Below are positions 53,588 to 62,415 of a stretch of 64,000 nt of DNA, piece by piece (position 1 is the stretch's first letter; every line of letters starts with the position of its first letter). This stretch comes from Bacillus taeanensis (GTDB lineage: Bacteria; Bacillota; Bacilli; Bacillales; UBA6769). The position numbers and the translations under genes were made by a program. A model generated the notes under the pieces. That model searched no databases and had not been told where the DNA came from. It was given only the letters and a program-made list of their open reading frames with translations. Where the stretch lies: the NCBI RefSeq assembly GCF_003318295.1, contig NZ_QOCW01000016.1:1-64000 (forward strand), written 5' to 3'.

Positions 53588-53606
53588 AATCAGGGAATAT
53601 CCCGAA
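53588..53606. promoter_or_regulatory. GGAATATCC palindrome, nreA-proximal copy
   Basis: AATCAGGGAATATCCCGAA has the core GGGAATATCCC, a perfect palindrome. It lies 68-86 bp before the nreA-like gene, mirroring the copy before fnr. Confidence 0.45.
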
Positions 53607-53673
53607 TGTACAAGAGCCTAAAAAAAATTTAAAATAAAAGAAAAGTAGGACGGATAATGGGGATGATAGCTAA

Positions 53674-54111
53674 ATGGAGACAACAAAAGCAAAAATTGAA
53701 TCAGAACTGAACTCCCTGCGGATAAAAACGGCAAGTGATTTTACTGCCTTGGCTTGGCTTTATAAAGATAACCGCGAGATCCGCTGGAGATATGTTTCAG
53801 GGAATGGGAACGATCGCTATAAACAGATGGTAGGGAAAATAGGAAAAGGATTAGCCGGGATGACCGTTCTCCTTGGGTCTCCTATCATATTGGATAGCAC
53901 AACTTCCGATCTCTCCCGTAAGCGGCTTGATTATCCTATTATGATTGCTGAAAACTTACTGTCTGCTGTTTCTGTCCCTCTTAAAAATAATGGCGAAATA
54001 GTCGGTGTCCTCCTTGCTGGAAGTAGAACAATGCGAACATTTACGCAAAATGAGATTCAGTTTTTCATAGAAACTGCTGAGAGAATGAGCTTGTCTATAC
54101 AAAAACATTAA
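53674..54111 (+). CDS. nreA: GAF-domain protein, NreA-like (nitrate sensor)
   Basis: A 145-aa single GAF domain. IRWRYVSGNGNDRYKQM, then GKIGKGLAGMTVLLGSPIIL and VGVLLAGSRTMRTFT, follow staphylococcal NreA, which binds nitrate and modulates the NreB kinase. Placement directly before an NreC-like regulator and a kinase supports the call. The ribosome site is weak (GGATGATAGCTAA). An Fnr box and a GGAATATCC palindrome lie upstream. No nitrate reductase genes are in the window. Confidence 0.8.
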   Translation: METTKAKIESELNSLRIKTASDFTALAWLYKDNREIRWRYVSGNGNDRYKQMVGKIGKGLAGMTVLLGSPIILDSTTSDLSRKRLDYPIMIAENLLSAVSVPLKNNGEIVGVLLAGSRTMRTFTQNEIQFFIETAERMSLSIQKH

Positions 54112-54173
54112 CAATATAATGAAACAATTAATAAATCCATTGATAGGATTTATTTTTTTTAATACTATTAATG

Positions 54174-54189
54174 TGTGAGATAACTCACA
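54174..54189. promoter_or_regulatory. Fnr box before the NreC-like regulator
   Basis: TGTGAGATAACTCACA is a perfect palindrome 41-56 bp before the regulator ATG. It implies a second, anaerobic promoter inside the nre cluster. Confidence 0.8.
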
Positions 54190-54229
54190 GTTTGTTGTAT
54201 ACGGTATACAGCTGGGGGGAGTATAAAAA

Positions 54230-54883
54230 ATGATTAAACTCATTATTGTGGACGATCATGCTGTCGTTCGATCTGGACTTAGGATGCTTCTAGACGGCAA
54301 AAACAATATCGAAGTTCTTGCGGAAGCTTCAGAAGGTGATGAAGCGATCAAAAAAGCTGTAGAGCTCAAGCCGGATGTTGTATTAATGGACTTAAGCATG
54401 CCTCATGGCAAGGACGGATTAACGGCCGCAAAAGAATTAAAAGAGCTTTTACCTGATACCGCAATTCTTATTTTAACGATGCATGATGACGAAGAATACT
54501 TATTTCAAGCCATTCATGCCGGTGCTTCTGGTTATGTGTTAAAAAGCGCTCCTCATGAAGAACTTCTTTCGGCTATAAACATGGTTTCGAGCGGGAGCGC
54601 CTATTTAAATCCGATTGCGACAAAACAGCTGATGGGTGAATATATGGAAAGCTTTAAAAATGGTGGAAATTCAAGCTCCTTACATTCGCTGTCTAATCGG
54701 GAGACAGAAATATTAGAATGGATTTCGAAAGGTTATACAAATAAAGAAATTGCTGAAAACCTTGTGATTAGTGTAAAAACGGTTGAAACACATAAAAGTA
54801 ACTTAATGGAAAAACTCGGCTTAAAAACAAGACCAGAATTAGTGAAGTATGCGTTAAAGAAAGGACTGCTCAATTTTGACTAA
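54230..54883 (+). CDS. nreC: NarL/LuxR-type response regulator, NreC-like
   Basis: A 217-aa regulator, the same length as staphylococcal NreC. The receiver has [12 protein letters not shown], phospho-acceptor Asp in VVLMDLSMP (about residue 54) and Lys in GYVLKSAP. The LuxR helix-turn-helix is in [20 protein letters not shown] followed by [20 protein letters not shown]. It ends [11 protein letters not shown], close to NreC. GGGGGGAG precedes the ATG. Its stop overlaps the TTG start of the kinase gene. Confidence 0.88.
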   Translation: MIKLIIVDDHAVVRSGLRMLLDGKNNIEVLAEASEGDEAIKKAVELKPDVVLMDLSMPHGKDGLTAAKELKELLPDTAILILTMHDDEEYLFQAIHAGASGYVLKSAPHEELLSAINMVSSGSAYLNPIATKQLMGEYMESFKNGGNSSSLHSLSNRETEILEWISKGYTNKEIAENLVISVKTVETHKSNLMEKLGLKTRPELVKYALKKGLLNFD

Positions 54884-55985
54884 GGGAAATCATTTTAATC
54901 AGCAGTGGAAAGCAATCGGAAAAAATGAAGAAGACCTGCTGGAGCAGCTTGACCAGCATATTACAAACCCTTCATTTCGCGTTGATTTAAAACACGCACT
55001 AAAAGAACTAACAGATCTTAAGTTTGCTTTAGATGAATCTTCCATTGTTGCGGTAACCGATCAAAAAGGCAGTATTCAATATGTAAACGATAAGTTTTGC
55101 CAGATCTCAAGATATTCCCGTGATGAACTGCTCGGACAGGATCACCGCATTATTAATTCTGGTTATCATAACAAAACCTTTATGAGAAATTTATGGCGCA
55201 CCATTTCCTCAGGCCAAGTTTGGCAGGGTGAAATTAAAAATAAAGCAAAAGATGGTACCTATTATTGGGTAAATACAACAATTGTACCTTTTTTAGATGA
55301 CAACGGACATCCCTATCAATATTTAGCAATACGAAATGAAGTGACAAAATTAAAGCACGTGGAAGAAGAATTAAAAGTAATGATGAACCGCGTAATGAGT
55401 ATTCAAGAGGAAGAACGGAAACGCTTTTCCCGCGAGCTTCACGACGGAATTGGTCAAAGTTTATTTTCTTTACTTATTCAATTGGATCAAATGATCAGTG
55501 ATCAAAAAAGCAGCGAAAAACTTGAAAAGCTCCGCAATGATGTGTCATTTATTATGGAGGATGTACGCAGCTTAGCTTGGGAACTTCGCCCATCTGTTCT
55601 AGACGATCTCGGTGTTGTTCCCGCTATACGTAAGTACATTGATAATTTTTCGAAGCACTATGGAATTTCCGTTCAGTTTACCTGCGATTGGAAAAAGCGC
55701 CTTCATATCCAAAAAGAAACAGCCATTTATCGTGTGATTCAAGAGGCACTCACCAATATCGGCAAATACGCAGATGTAGCTGAAGCAAACGTTACGTTAA
55801 AGGAAACAGACACACATGTAGTCGTCGATATTATTGATAAAGGAAAAGGCTTTATCCGAGAACATGATGGCAATGGTGTTGGCCTGTTTAGTATCGAAGA
55901 GCGCGTTCGAGGAATTGGCGGACAAGTTCAGATTGAAACAGCTCCAGGACGAGGAACTGCGATTACGCTCACTGTACCGAAATAA
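54876..55985 (+). CDS. PAS-containing HisKA_3 sensor kinase, NreB position but no Fe-S cysteines
   Basis: A 369-aa soluble kinase. PAS plus PAC occupies about residues 50-165 ([33 protein letters not shown]). HisKA_3 has His in [15 protein letters not shown], and HATPase has [14 protein letters not shown] and [16 protein letters not shown]. Staphylococcal NreB senses oxygen through four PAS cysteines holding a [4Fe-4S] cluster. This PAS has one Cys (in KFCQ), so it cannot bind the cluster that way. It may use heme, flavin or rely on the NreA-like partner. TTG start within the nreC stop (8-nt overlap). Confidence 0.9.
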   Translation: MTKGNHFNQQWKAIGKNEEDLLEQLDQHITNPSFRVDLKHALKELTDLKFALDESSIVAVTDQKGSIQYVNDKFCQISRYSRDELLGQDHRIINSGYHNKTFMRNLWRTISSGQVWQGEIKNKAKDGTYYWVNTTIVPFLDDNGHPYQYLAIRNEVTKLKHVEEELKVMMNRVMSIQEEERKRFSRELHDGIGQSLFSLLIQLDQMISDQKSSEKLEKLRNDVSFIMEDVRSLAWELRPSVLDDLGVVPAIRKYIDNFSKHYGISVQFTCDWKKRLHIQKETAIYRVIQEALTNIGKYADVAEANVTLKETDTHVVVDIIDKGKGFIREHDGNGVGLFSIEERVRGIGGQVQIETAPGRGTAITLTVPK

Positions 55986-56032
55986 TTGAATAAATACCTG
56001 CCTACTTGGTGTAAGAAAATTTGATAATAAAC

Positions 56033-56080
56033 AACTTAAAAAGCGGCTGACTCTAAATAGAGTCAGCCGCTTTTTAAGTT
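56033..56080. terminator. Bidirectional terminator
   Basis: 22-bp perfect arms (56033-56054 and 56059-56080; core AAAAAGCGGCTGACTCT) with a 4-nt loop, between convergent genes. Confidence 0.9.
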
Positions 56081-56112
56081 TAATAGCTAATTTTACGTTC
56101 GTTTACAGCCTT

Positions 56113-57531
56113 TTACAAACCTAATGAAATGTATTTCACTTCTAAATAATCTTCAATGCCGTAATGGCCACCTTCACGTCCAACACCGCTTTGTTTAAAT
56201 CCACCAAATGGCGCCTGTGGTGTGGAAGGAAGCCCATCATTTAAGCCGATGATTCCATATTCAAGCGCTTCAGTAATGCGGATGCCGCGCGAAATGTTTT
56301 CTGTGAACACATAAGCCGCGAGACCATAAATTGAATTGTTCGCACGCTCAATCGCTTCTTCTTCTGTTTTAAAAGAAGTGACTGGTGCTAGCGGTCCAAA
56401 TGTTTCTTCAACCATACACGTCATGTCATCATGCACATTTGATAACACAGTTGGTTCCATATATAAGCCTTCTTTTATTTCGCCGCCTGTTTCGATTTTC
56501 GCTCCCTGCTTTACAGCATCCTCGATTTGTTTCTTCACTTTTTCAACAGCCGCTCCGTCGATAAGAGGACCTACCTGTACCCCTTCGTCAAGTCCATTTC
56601 CTACTTTAAGTTCATTTACTTTCGGAACAAGCTTTTCAATAAATGATTCATAAATCGATTCATGCACGTAAATACGGTTTGAACAAATACACGTCTGTCC
56701 GGCATTACGGAATTTTGAATTCACGACGCCTTCTACCGCCTTATCTAAGTCAGCATCATCCATAATAATAAAAGGGGCATGACCGCCAAGCTCCATCGAT
56801 ACTTTTTTTACTGTTTGGGCTGAGCCTTTCATTAATTCCTTTCCAACTTCAGTGGAACCTGTAAATGTGATTTTACGTACGCGCTCGTCTTCAAGCCACA
56901 CTTGACCAATTTCCTTCGAGCTGCCTATTACTAAATTAACAACGCCTTTTGGAATACCAGCTTTCTCCGCAAGTTCGACCATTTTAATCGCTGTAAGCGG
57001 TGTTAAATTAGCTGGTTTAATCACGACTGTACATCCCGCCGCTAAAGCTGGTCCAACTTTACGCGTAATCATTGCCGCAGGGAAATTCCATGGTGTAATC
57101 GCCGCGACAACACCAACAGGCTGTTTATTGACGAAAAGACGCTTATTTCGTTGTGCTGCTGGAATTGTTTCACCATAAATTCGTTTTGCTTCTTCTGCGT
57201 ACCAAGAAAAGAAACCATTCGCATACGTCATTTCTCCAAGCGCTTCTTGAAGCGGTTTCCCCTGCTCGGTTGTCATCGTTTTCGCGAGTTCTTCTTTGTT
57301 TTCATTAATTAAATCATGCCATTTTCGAATCAGCTCTGAACGCTCATACGCTGAATACTTTGACCATTCTTTAAACGCTTCATGCGCTGCATCAACTGCC
57401 TGCTTCGCTTCTTTTGCGCCTCCTTTTGGTACCGTGGCGATGATCTCGCTTGTTGCTGGATTTGTTACTTCAACTCTTTCAAAATCTTGTCCAATCCATT
57501 CACCGTTAATATAGATGCCGTAATTTTGCAT
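56113..57531 (-). CDS. gabD: Succinate-semialdehyde dehydrogenase (GabD-like aldehyde dehydrogenase)
   Basis: A 472-aa NAD(P)+-dependent aldehyde dehydrogenase. It has ITPWNFPAAMITRKVGPALA, MELGGHAPFII (catalytic Glu), catalytic Cys in NAGQTCICSNRIYVHE, and EETFGPLAPV. The CxC at the catalytic site and the TPQAPFGGFKQSGVGREGG terminus are typical of SSADH/GabD. It oxidises succinate semialdehyde to succinate in GABA use. No gabT lies nearby, so other semialdehydes are possible. ATG at 57529-57531 follows AGAGAGGAGTTTCACT. Confidence 0.88.
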   Translation of the reverse strand: MQNYGIYINGEWIGQDFERVEVTNPATSEIIATVPKGGAKEAKQAVDAAHEAFKEWSKYSAYERSELIRKWHDLINENKEELAKTMTTEQGKPLQEALGEMTYANGFFSWYAEEAKRIYGETIPAAQRNKRLFVNKQPVGVVAAITPWNFPAAMITRKVGPALAAGCTVVIKPANLTPLTAIKMVELAEKAGIPKGVVNLVIGSSKEIGQVWLEDERVRKITFTGSTEVGKELMKGSAQTVKKVSMELGGHAPFIIMDDADLDKAVEGVVNSKFRNAGQTCICSNRIYVHESIYESFIEKLVPKVNELKVGNGLDEGVQVGPLIDGAAVEKVKKQIEDAVKQGAKIETGGEIKEGLYMEPTVLSNVHDDMTCMVEETFGPLAPVTSFKTEEEAIERANNSIYGLAAYVFTENISRGIRITEALEYGIIGLNDGLPSTPQAPFGGFKQSGVGREGGHYGIEDYLEVKYISLGL

Positions 57532-57675
57532 AGTGAAACTCCTCTCTTGTATGTATAATGCTTTTCTATTCCTCACTTCTACACCTTTCGATAATTTTTT
57601 TTATATTCCTCTTATTCTTGTTTATTAAACGTTAACTTTCTGCATAACCATGTAGAAAAAACATTATAAAACATC

Positions 57676-57712
57676 AAAAAAGGAGCTACCTTTTTAGGCT
57701 AACTCCTTTTTT
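57676..57712 (-). terminator. Terminator after fabV
   Basis: AAAAAAGGAG/CTCCTTTTTT stem with T runs on both strands. It lies 14 bp after the fabV stop. Confidence 0.8.
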
Positions 57713-57725
57713 GTCTTATTAACTA

Positions 57726-58910
57726 TTAAGCTTTAAGCTCGATACTAGGATCTACTTCCTGATCATAATCAATTCCTTCTAACCCAAAACCAAACAATCT
57801 TAGGAACTCTGAACGATAGCCTTCAATATCGGAAATGTCCTCTAAGTTCTCTGTATTCACTTTTTCCCATAAAGCAGCCACTTCAGCTTGAATATCTTCT
57901 TTCATTTCAAGATCATCGACACGAATGCGGCCCTCTTCATCGACTGGAGTTTCTCCTTCAGTGTAGAGACGCTCCGCAAACAAGCGGTACATCTGTTCAA
58001 TACATCCTTCATGAAGATCTTTCTCTTTCATCACTTTGTAAAGAAGTGAAATATAAAGCGGTACAACAGGAATCGCCGCACTTGATTGGGTAACTAACGC
58101 TTTATTAACAGAAACAAACGCGCTTCCGCCAATACTGCTTAAATACTGATCCAATTCGTGAGCGGTTTTTTCAAGATGGTCTTTTGCTCTGCCAATTGTT
58201 CCATCACGATAGACTGCTCTCGTAATTTCAGGGCCGATATAAGAATAAGCAACAGTTTTTGCTCCTTCAGCTAATACACCAGCTTCATTTAATGCTTTCA
58301 TCCACATTTCCCAATCTTCTCCGCCCATTACAGCGACTGTTTGTTGTATTTCTTCTTCATTTGCCGGCTCAACCGTTACATCGGTTACTTCACCGCTGTG
58401 AACATTAACCGTTTTGTTTGTATATGTATTTCCGATTGGCTTAATTACAGAAGAAAAGAGTTCACCTGTACGCGGATGCATTCTTTTTGGGGAAGCCAAG
58501 CTGTATACAACTAAGTCAACTTGTCCAAACTCTTCTTTAATTAATTCGATCGTTTCTTCTTTTAACTGATCAGAAAACGCGTCACCGTTAATGCTTTTTG
58601 CGACATATCCTGCTTCTCTTGCCTCTTTTTCAAAAGCAATCGTATTGTAATAGCCTGCTGTTGCAGTGCGTTTTTCTGAACCTGGTTTCTCAAAGAAAAC
58701 ACCGATTGTATCAGCGCCTGCGCCAAATGTTGCGGAAATACGAGAGGCTAATCCGTAACCTGTCGAAGCACCAATGACTAATACTTTTTTTGGTCCATCT
58801 ACTTTCGGCTGTTTTTTCACATAATCAATTTGTTCTTGCACATGCTCGGCACACCCAGCAGGATGAGCGGTTGTACAAATAAAACCACGAATTTTCGGTT
58901 GAATAATCAT
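57726..58910 (-). CDS. fabV: Trans-2-enoyl-CoA/ACP reductase FabV
   Basis: A 394-aa NADH-dependent enoyl reductase of the FabV/TER type. It starts MIIQPKIRGFICTTAHPAGC; the NADH motif is VLVIGASTGYGLASRI, and the catalytic Tyr-x8-Lys is in YRDGTIGRAK. It reduces enoyl-ACP or crotonyl-CoA; FabV enzymes resist triclosan. In a Firmicute with usual FabI/FabL it would be an extra enoyl reductase. The start ATG at 58908-58910 fits the family and has AAAGGATTTGATAAA before it. Gene stands alone. Confidence 0.95.
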   Translation of the reverse strand: MIIQPKIRGFICTTAHPAGCAEHVQEQIDYVKKQPKVDGPKKVLVIGASTGYGLASRISATFGAGADTIGVFFEKPGSEKRTATAGYYNTIAFEKEAREAGYVAKSINGDAFSDQLKEETIELIKEEFGQVDLVVYSLASPKRMHPRTGELFSSVIKPIGNTYTNKTVNVHSGEVTDVTVEPANEEEIQQTVAVMGGEDWEMWMKALNEAGVLAEGAKTVAYSYIGPEITRAVYRDGTIGRAKDHLEKTAHELDQYLSSIGGSAFVSVNKALVTQSSAAIPVVPLYISLLYKVMKEKDLHEGCIEQMYRLFAERLYTEGETPVDEEGRIRVDDLEMKEDIQAEVAALWEKVNTENLEDISDIEGYRSEFLRLFGFGLEGIDYDQEVDPSIELKA

Positions 58911-59115
58911 TTTATCAAATCCTTTCTCTATCAAATTTATCAGGTCTATCAATATTAGGCAAGAGCCCGCCACTTCAAATTTCCGTTTAAAAATTAAGTG
59001 GTGAGAGTATTGGTATTAGTATAATTGTCAATGAAAAAAGTCCAGCTTTATTTGTAACTATTCTATCTTGTTCTTCATAATCCCTTTATAAAAAAAGATG
59101 AAGATGAAAACAAAA

Positions 59116-59141
59116 AAGAGCTTGGAAAGTTCCAAGCTCTT
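59116..59141 (-). terminator. Terminator of the nitroreductase gene
   Basis: AAGAGCTTGGA/TCCAAGCTCTT stem followed on the minus strand by TTTTTGTTTT. Confidence 0.85.
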
Positions 59142-59164
59142 AAAATCTTTTCCATCAAAATTAC

Positions 59165-59842
59165 TTATTCAATCCACTTCACAATGTCATCATATGGTCT
59201 CCGTGTTTTTGGATTTGGCTCTTTCACGCGATAACCGAAGGCAACCATAACAGAAATCGTAAAATGTCCATCTTCTAATAAGCCTTCTTCCTCTAACAAT
59301 TCATTCATTTTTTCAACACCAAAGCCTTCAATCGGACAAGAATCAATGCCAATTTGCGCGGCAGCTGTCATCATATTGGCAAGCGCTATGTAAGTTTGCT
59401 TTGATGCCCAATCATGAAGCGGACGCTCTCCATCAAGCAAATTAAAATCATTTTTTTGAAATTCTTCAATTCTTTGAAGATATTTGGCCATATGATCTTC
59501 CGGCAGCTGTTTAATAGTTTGAAAATGATGTCTTAAGTAATCAGAATCATACTTTGTATCAACCTTTGTACGAGCTAAAATAATCACAAAATGACTCGCT
59601 TCCGGCAGCTTCCCATACGCTCCCCAAGCGGTATTTTTAATTTTCTCGCGAAGATCAGGGTTTTGTACAACAACAAAGCGCCAAGGCTCAAATCCAAAAG
59701 AACTTGGCGATAAACGCGCTGTTTCTAAAATAAACCGAAAATCATCGTCAGCAACTTTTTTGTTTGGATCAAATTCTTTTGTCGCATGTCTAGAGTGGAA
59801 TGCATTGAGTATGTCTTCTTTTAACACTTCTTTTTCACGCAT
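59165..59842 (-). CDS. NAD(P)H-dependent nitroreductase family flavoprotein
   Basis: A 225-aa FMN-binding reductase. It has HSRHATKEFDPNKKV (FMN phosphate contact Arg-His), SPSSFGFEPWRFVVVQ, IALANMMTAAAQIGIDSCPI and GYRVKEPNPKTRR, typical of NfsB/YfkO-like oxidoreductases that reduce quinones and nitroaromatics. GGAGCTATAATT precedes the ATG. Single-gene unit with its own terminator. Confidence 0.92.
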   Translation of the reverse strand: MREKEVLKEDILNAFHSRHATKEFDPNKKVADDDFRFILETARLSPSSFGFEPWRFVVVQNPDLREKIKNTAWGAYGKLPEASHFVIILARTKVDTKYDSDYLRHHFQTIKQLPEDHMAKYLQRIEEFQKNDFNLLDGERPLHDWASKQTYIALANMMTAAAQIGIDSCPIEGFGVEKMNELLEEEGLLEDGHFTISVMVAFGYRVKEPNPKTRRPYDDIVKWIE

Positions 59843-60002
59843 AATTATAGCTCCTTTTTCTTTGATATGTTCTTTCTTTTTTAAAGTAACATAAGATAAT
59901 CATTTTTTCATGAAATTAGTATTAGCCAACTGTACTTTTGGATACACCACTTTGTGATCACTAAGTTAACTTTTAAGATCTGCTTACAAAAAACAAATAA
60001 AA

Positions 60003-60028
60003 AAGAGACAGGGATTTTTCCTATCTCT
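60003..60028 (-). terminator. Terminator after the first LacI-family gene
   Basis: GAGACAGG/CCTATCTC stem (one mismatch) with T residues on the minus side. Confidence 0.6.
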
Positions 60029-60071
60029 CAAAAAGATTATGCGTAGAAGATCGTGACCTCTGTTACGCTGC

Positions 60072-61070
60072 TTATGTTGACTGCCTTACAACAAGCTCAA
60101 TTGGCAGCTCATAATCTTCAACCTCTGCTTTTGAATTGTTCAACATATTAATAATCACTTCGACTGCTTTTTCGCCCATTTCATTTACAGGCTGACGAAT
60201 GGTTGTTAACTTAGGATCGAGGATTTCCGCAAGCGGCTGATCGTCAAAACCGATAATGGCTAGGTCATTAGGAATCGTGATACCGTGCTCTTTCGCCTCC
60301 ATCATCATACCGCTCGCAATTTCATCACTTCCTGTAAATACAGCGGTCGGGCGATCAGCTTCATCCATTGATAGAATTTGCTTCATTACTTTTTTTCCAT
60401 CTTCAATCGTATGCTGATTCACAAACACCCACTTTGGATTAACGGAAAGTCCGGCTTCTTTTAACGCTCTTTGATAACCGTGATTGCGATCTTTGTCCTT
60501 ACCATCTTCAGCAAACAAGCCGCCTGTACAGTACGCAATTTTTTGATATCCGCGTTCAATTAAATGCTTTACTCCAATATAAGCACCTTTACTTTGATCC
60601 AAACGAATCATCGGCACGTCCGCTTCATTGAGATATTCATTACAAAATAAAATCGGACCGAAATTTTTATATGAGCTTATTGTTTCCCAGTCGTTTTCAA
60701 TCGCCGTCATAATGATCCCGTCAACCTGTTTTGTTTTTAACAAATTTAAAAAAGCAACTTCTTTGTTTTTATCTTCATTGCTTTGCGAAATTAATACTTG
60801 ATAGCCTTGTTTAAATGCCGCCTGCTCAATCGCGTTCACTAAATAAGAAAAAAACGGGTTCACAATGCGAGGAACAATGACGCCGATTGTGGTCGTGAGC
60901 TGGCCTCTTAATCTTCTCGCAGCAGGATTTGGGACATAGCCAAGCTCCTTCATCGCCTTTAATACGATCTCCCGTTTCTCTTTTGACACATAAGGATGAT
61001 TATTTATCACACGGGAAACGGTTGTTTTAGATAATCCCGTTAATTTTACAACATCTGATATTGTAGCCAC
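60072..61070 (-). CDS. LacI-family regulator, duplicate A
   Basis: A 332-aa repressor. The HTH ATISDVVKLTGLSKTTVSRV is at the N-terminus, with hinge NPAARRLRGQ, and a periplasmic-binding-type sensor core (IGVIVPRIVNPFFSYLV, TAVFTGSDEIASGMMMEA, IGFDDQPLAEILDPKLTTIR). GTG start with GGTGGAGTGA upstream. It is highly similar to the gene at 61229-62221, including the N-terminal 40 residues, with a TGAAA...TTTCA operator just upstream of each. Probably controls alpha-glucoside use, given the glucosidase gene upstream. Confidence 0.93.
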   Translation of the reverse strand: MATISDVVKLTGLSKTTVSRVINNHPYVSKEKREIVLKAMKELGYVPNPAARRLRGQLTTTIGVIVPRIVNPFFSYLVNAIEQAAFKQGYQVLISQSNEDKNKEVAFLNLLKTKQVDGIIMTAIENDWETISSYKNFGPILFCNEYLNEADVPMIRLDQSKGAYIGVKHLIERGYQKIAYCTGGLFAEDGKDKDRNHGYQRALKEAGLSVNPKWVFVNQHTIEDGKKVMKQILSMDEADRPTAVFTGSDEIASGMMMEAKEHGITIPNDLAIIGFDDQPLAEILDPKLTTIRQPVNEMGEKAVEVIINMLNNSKAEVEDYELPIELVVRQST

Positions 61071-61096
61071 TTTGCATCACTCCACCGGCAAAAAAT

Positions 61097-61112
61097 ATGA
61101 AAACAATTTCAT
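61097..61112. promoter_or_regulatory. LacI-type operator before duplicate A
   Basis: ATGAAAACAATTTCAT, palindromic ATGAAA-N4-TTTCAT, 27-42 bp before the start codon. The matching element before duplicate B implies auto- or cross-regulation. Confidence 0.6.
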
Positions 61113-61169
61113 CTTTATTTTAACTTAAGCAAAAATCAAACTTCAATGGCTATTTCAAAAACAAATAAA

Positions 61170-61195
61170 AAAGGCTATCTTATCTAAGACAGCCT
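61170..61195 (-). terminator. Terminator between the LacI duplicates
   Basis: AGGCTATCTTA/TAAGACAGCCT stem with T run on the minus strand. The sequence AAGACAGCCTGAGCG recurs at 62341-62355 after the glucosidase gene. Confidence 0.7.
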
Positions 61196-61228
61196 GAGCG
61201 GGTAAATTTCATCTCTTTGTTCCATCAG

Positions 61229-62221
61229 CTATGTTGATTGACGCACAATTAATTCGATCGGCAGCTCGTAGCTTTTGATCTCCATGTCAGGATTTTTCAG
61301 CATCTCAATCATTACTTCGATTGATTTTTCCCCTAATTGATCAACAGGTTGCCGAATCGTCGTTAGCTTAGGATCGAGGATTTCGGCAATTGGCTGATCA
61401 TCAAAACCAATAATGGCAAGATCATCCGGAATTGTTAATCCCTGCTCTTTCGCTTCCATAATCATTCCACCGGCAACTTGGTCACTTCCGGTAAAAATAG
61501 CGGTTGGCCTGTCATCCATCTCAACAATTTGCTTCATAATCCGCTTTCCGTCTTCCACTGTATGCTGATCAATAAAGATCCATTTCGGATTCACTTTAAT
61601 AGCTGCTTCATTTAATGCTTTTTGAAAACCATGATTACGATCTTTCCCTTTTCCCTCGTCATCAAATAATCCACCTGTACAGTACGCAATTTTTTGATGA
61701 CCTCTTTCAATTAAATGCCTGACACCTAAGTAGGCGCCTTTCACTTGATCTAAGCGGATCATTGGAAAAACGTCTTGATTAACATAATCATTACATAATA
61801 GAATCGAACCATATTCCTTATACGACTGGATAATATCCCAATCATTTTCAATAGACGTCATAATAATGCCATCAACCTGCTTTGTTTTTAATAAATTTAA
61901 AAAGGCGATTTCTTTGTTTTTATCTTCATTGCTTTGCGAAATTAACACTTGATAGCCTTGTTTAAATGCCGCCTGCTCGATCGCATTGACTAAATAAGAA
62001 AAAAATGGGTTCACAATGCGGGGAATAATGACCCCGATTGTTGTGGTTAACTGTCCCCTTAATCTTCTTGCGGAAGGGTTCGGCACATAACCAAGCTCCT
62101 TGATTGAGTTCAGAACAATTTCTCGATTTTCTTTTGAAACATATGGATGATTATTTATTACGCGTGAAACGGTTGTTTTTGACAACCCTGATAATTTTAC
62201 AACATCTGATATTGTAGCCAC
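61229..62221 (-). CDS. LacI-family regulator, duplicate B
   Basis: A 330-aa repressor paralogous to the gene at 60072-61070. The HTH ATISDVVKLSGLSKTTVSRV differs from its paralog by one residue, and the recognition helix is unchanged. The sensor core diverges more (for example NDYVNQDVFPMIRLDQVKGA). So both probably bind the same operator while answering different or differently tuned ligands. GTG start with GGTGGAGTGA upstream. Lies 194 bp downstream of the alpha-glucosidase gene. Confidence 0.93.
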   Translation of the reverse strand: MATISDVVKLSGLSKTTVSRVINNHPYVSKENREIVLNSIKELGYVPNPSARRLRGQLTTTIGVIIPRIVNPFFSYLVNAIEQAAFKQGYQVLISQSNEDKNKEIAFLNLLKTKQVDGIIMTSIENDWDIIQSYKEYGSILLCNDYVNQDVFPMIRLDQVKGAYLGVRHLIERGHQKIAYCTGGLFDDEGKGKDRNHGFQKALNEAAIKVNPKWIFIDQHTVEDGKRIMKQIVEMDDRPTAIFTGSDQVAGGMIMEAKEQGLTIPDDLAIIGFDDQPIAEILDPKLTTIRQPVDQLGEKSIEVMIEMLKNPDMEIKSYELPIELIVRQST

Positions 62222-62245
62222 TTTGGTTCACTCCACCGTCAAAAA

Positions 62246-62263
62246 TATGAAATCAGTTTCATA
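62246..62263. promoter_or_regulatory. LacI-type operator before duplicate B
   Basis: TATGAAATCAGTTTCATA is a perfect 7-4-7 palindrome, 25-42 bp before the start codon, matching the element before duplicate A. Confidence 0.65.
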
Positions 62264-62415
62264 ACTATTTTACCCTAAACAAAAATGATACCTCAACTAC
62301 TATTTGTTTAAAATTTCTAAACGAAAAGACTGTCCCATCTAAGACAGCCTGAGCGAATGTGATCTCTTCTATTACTTTTTGTGCGTCATCCGTCATTAAC
62401 TATACTTTTTAAAAA

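Noticed and set aside
61097-61112. CcpA cre site before the LacI gene
   Set aside because: The element resembles cre at 12 of 14 positions but lacks the central CG. The matching palindrome before the paralog fits a dedicated LacI operator better.
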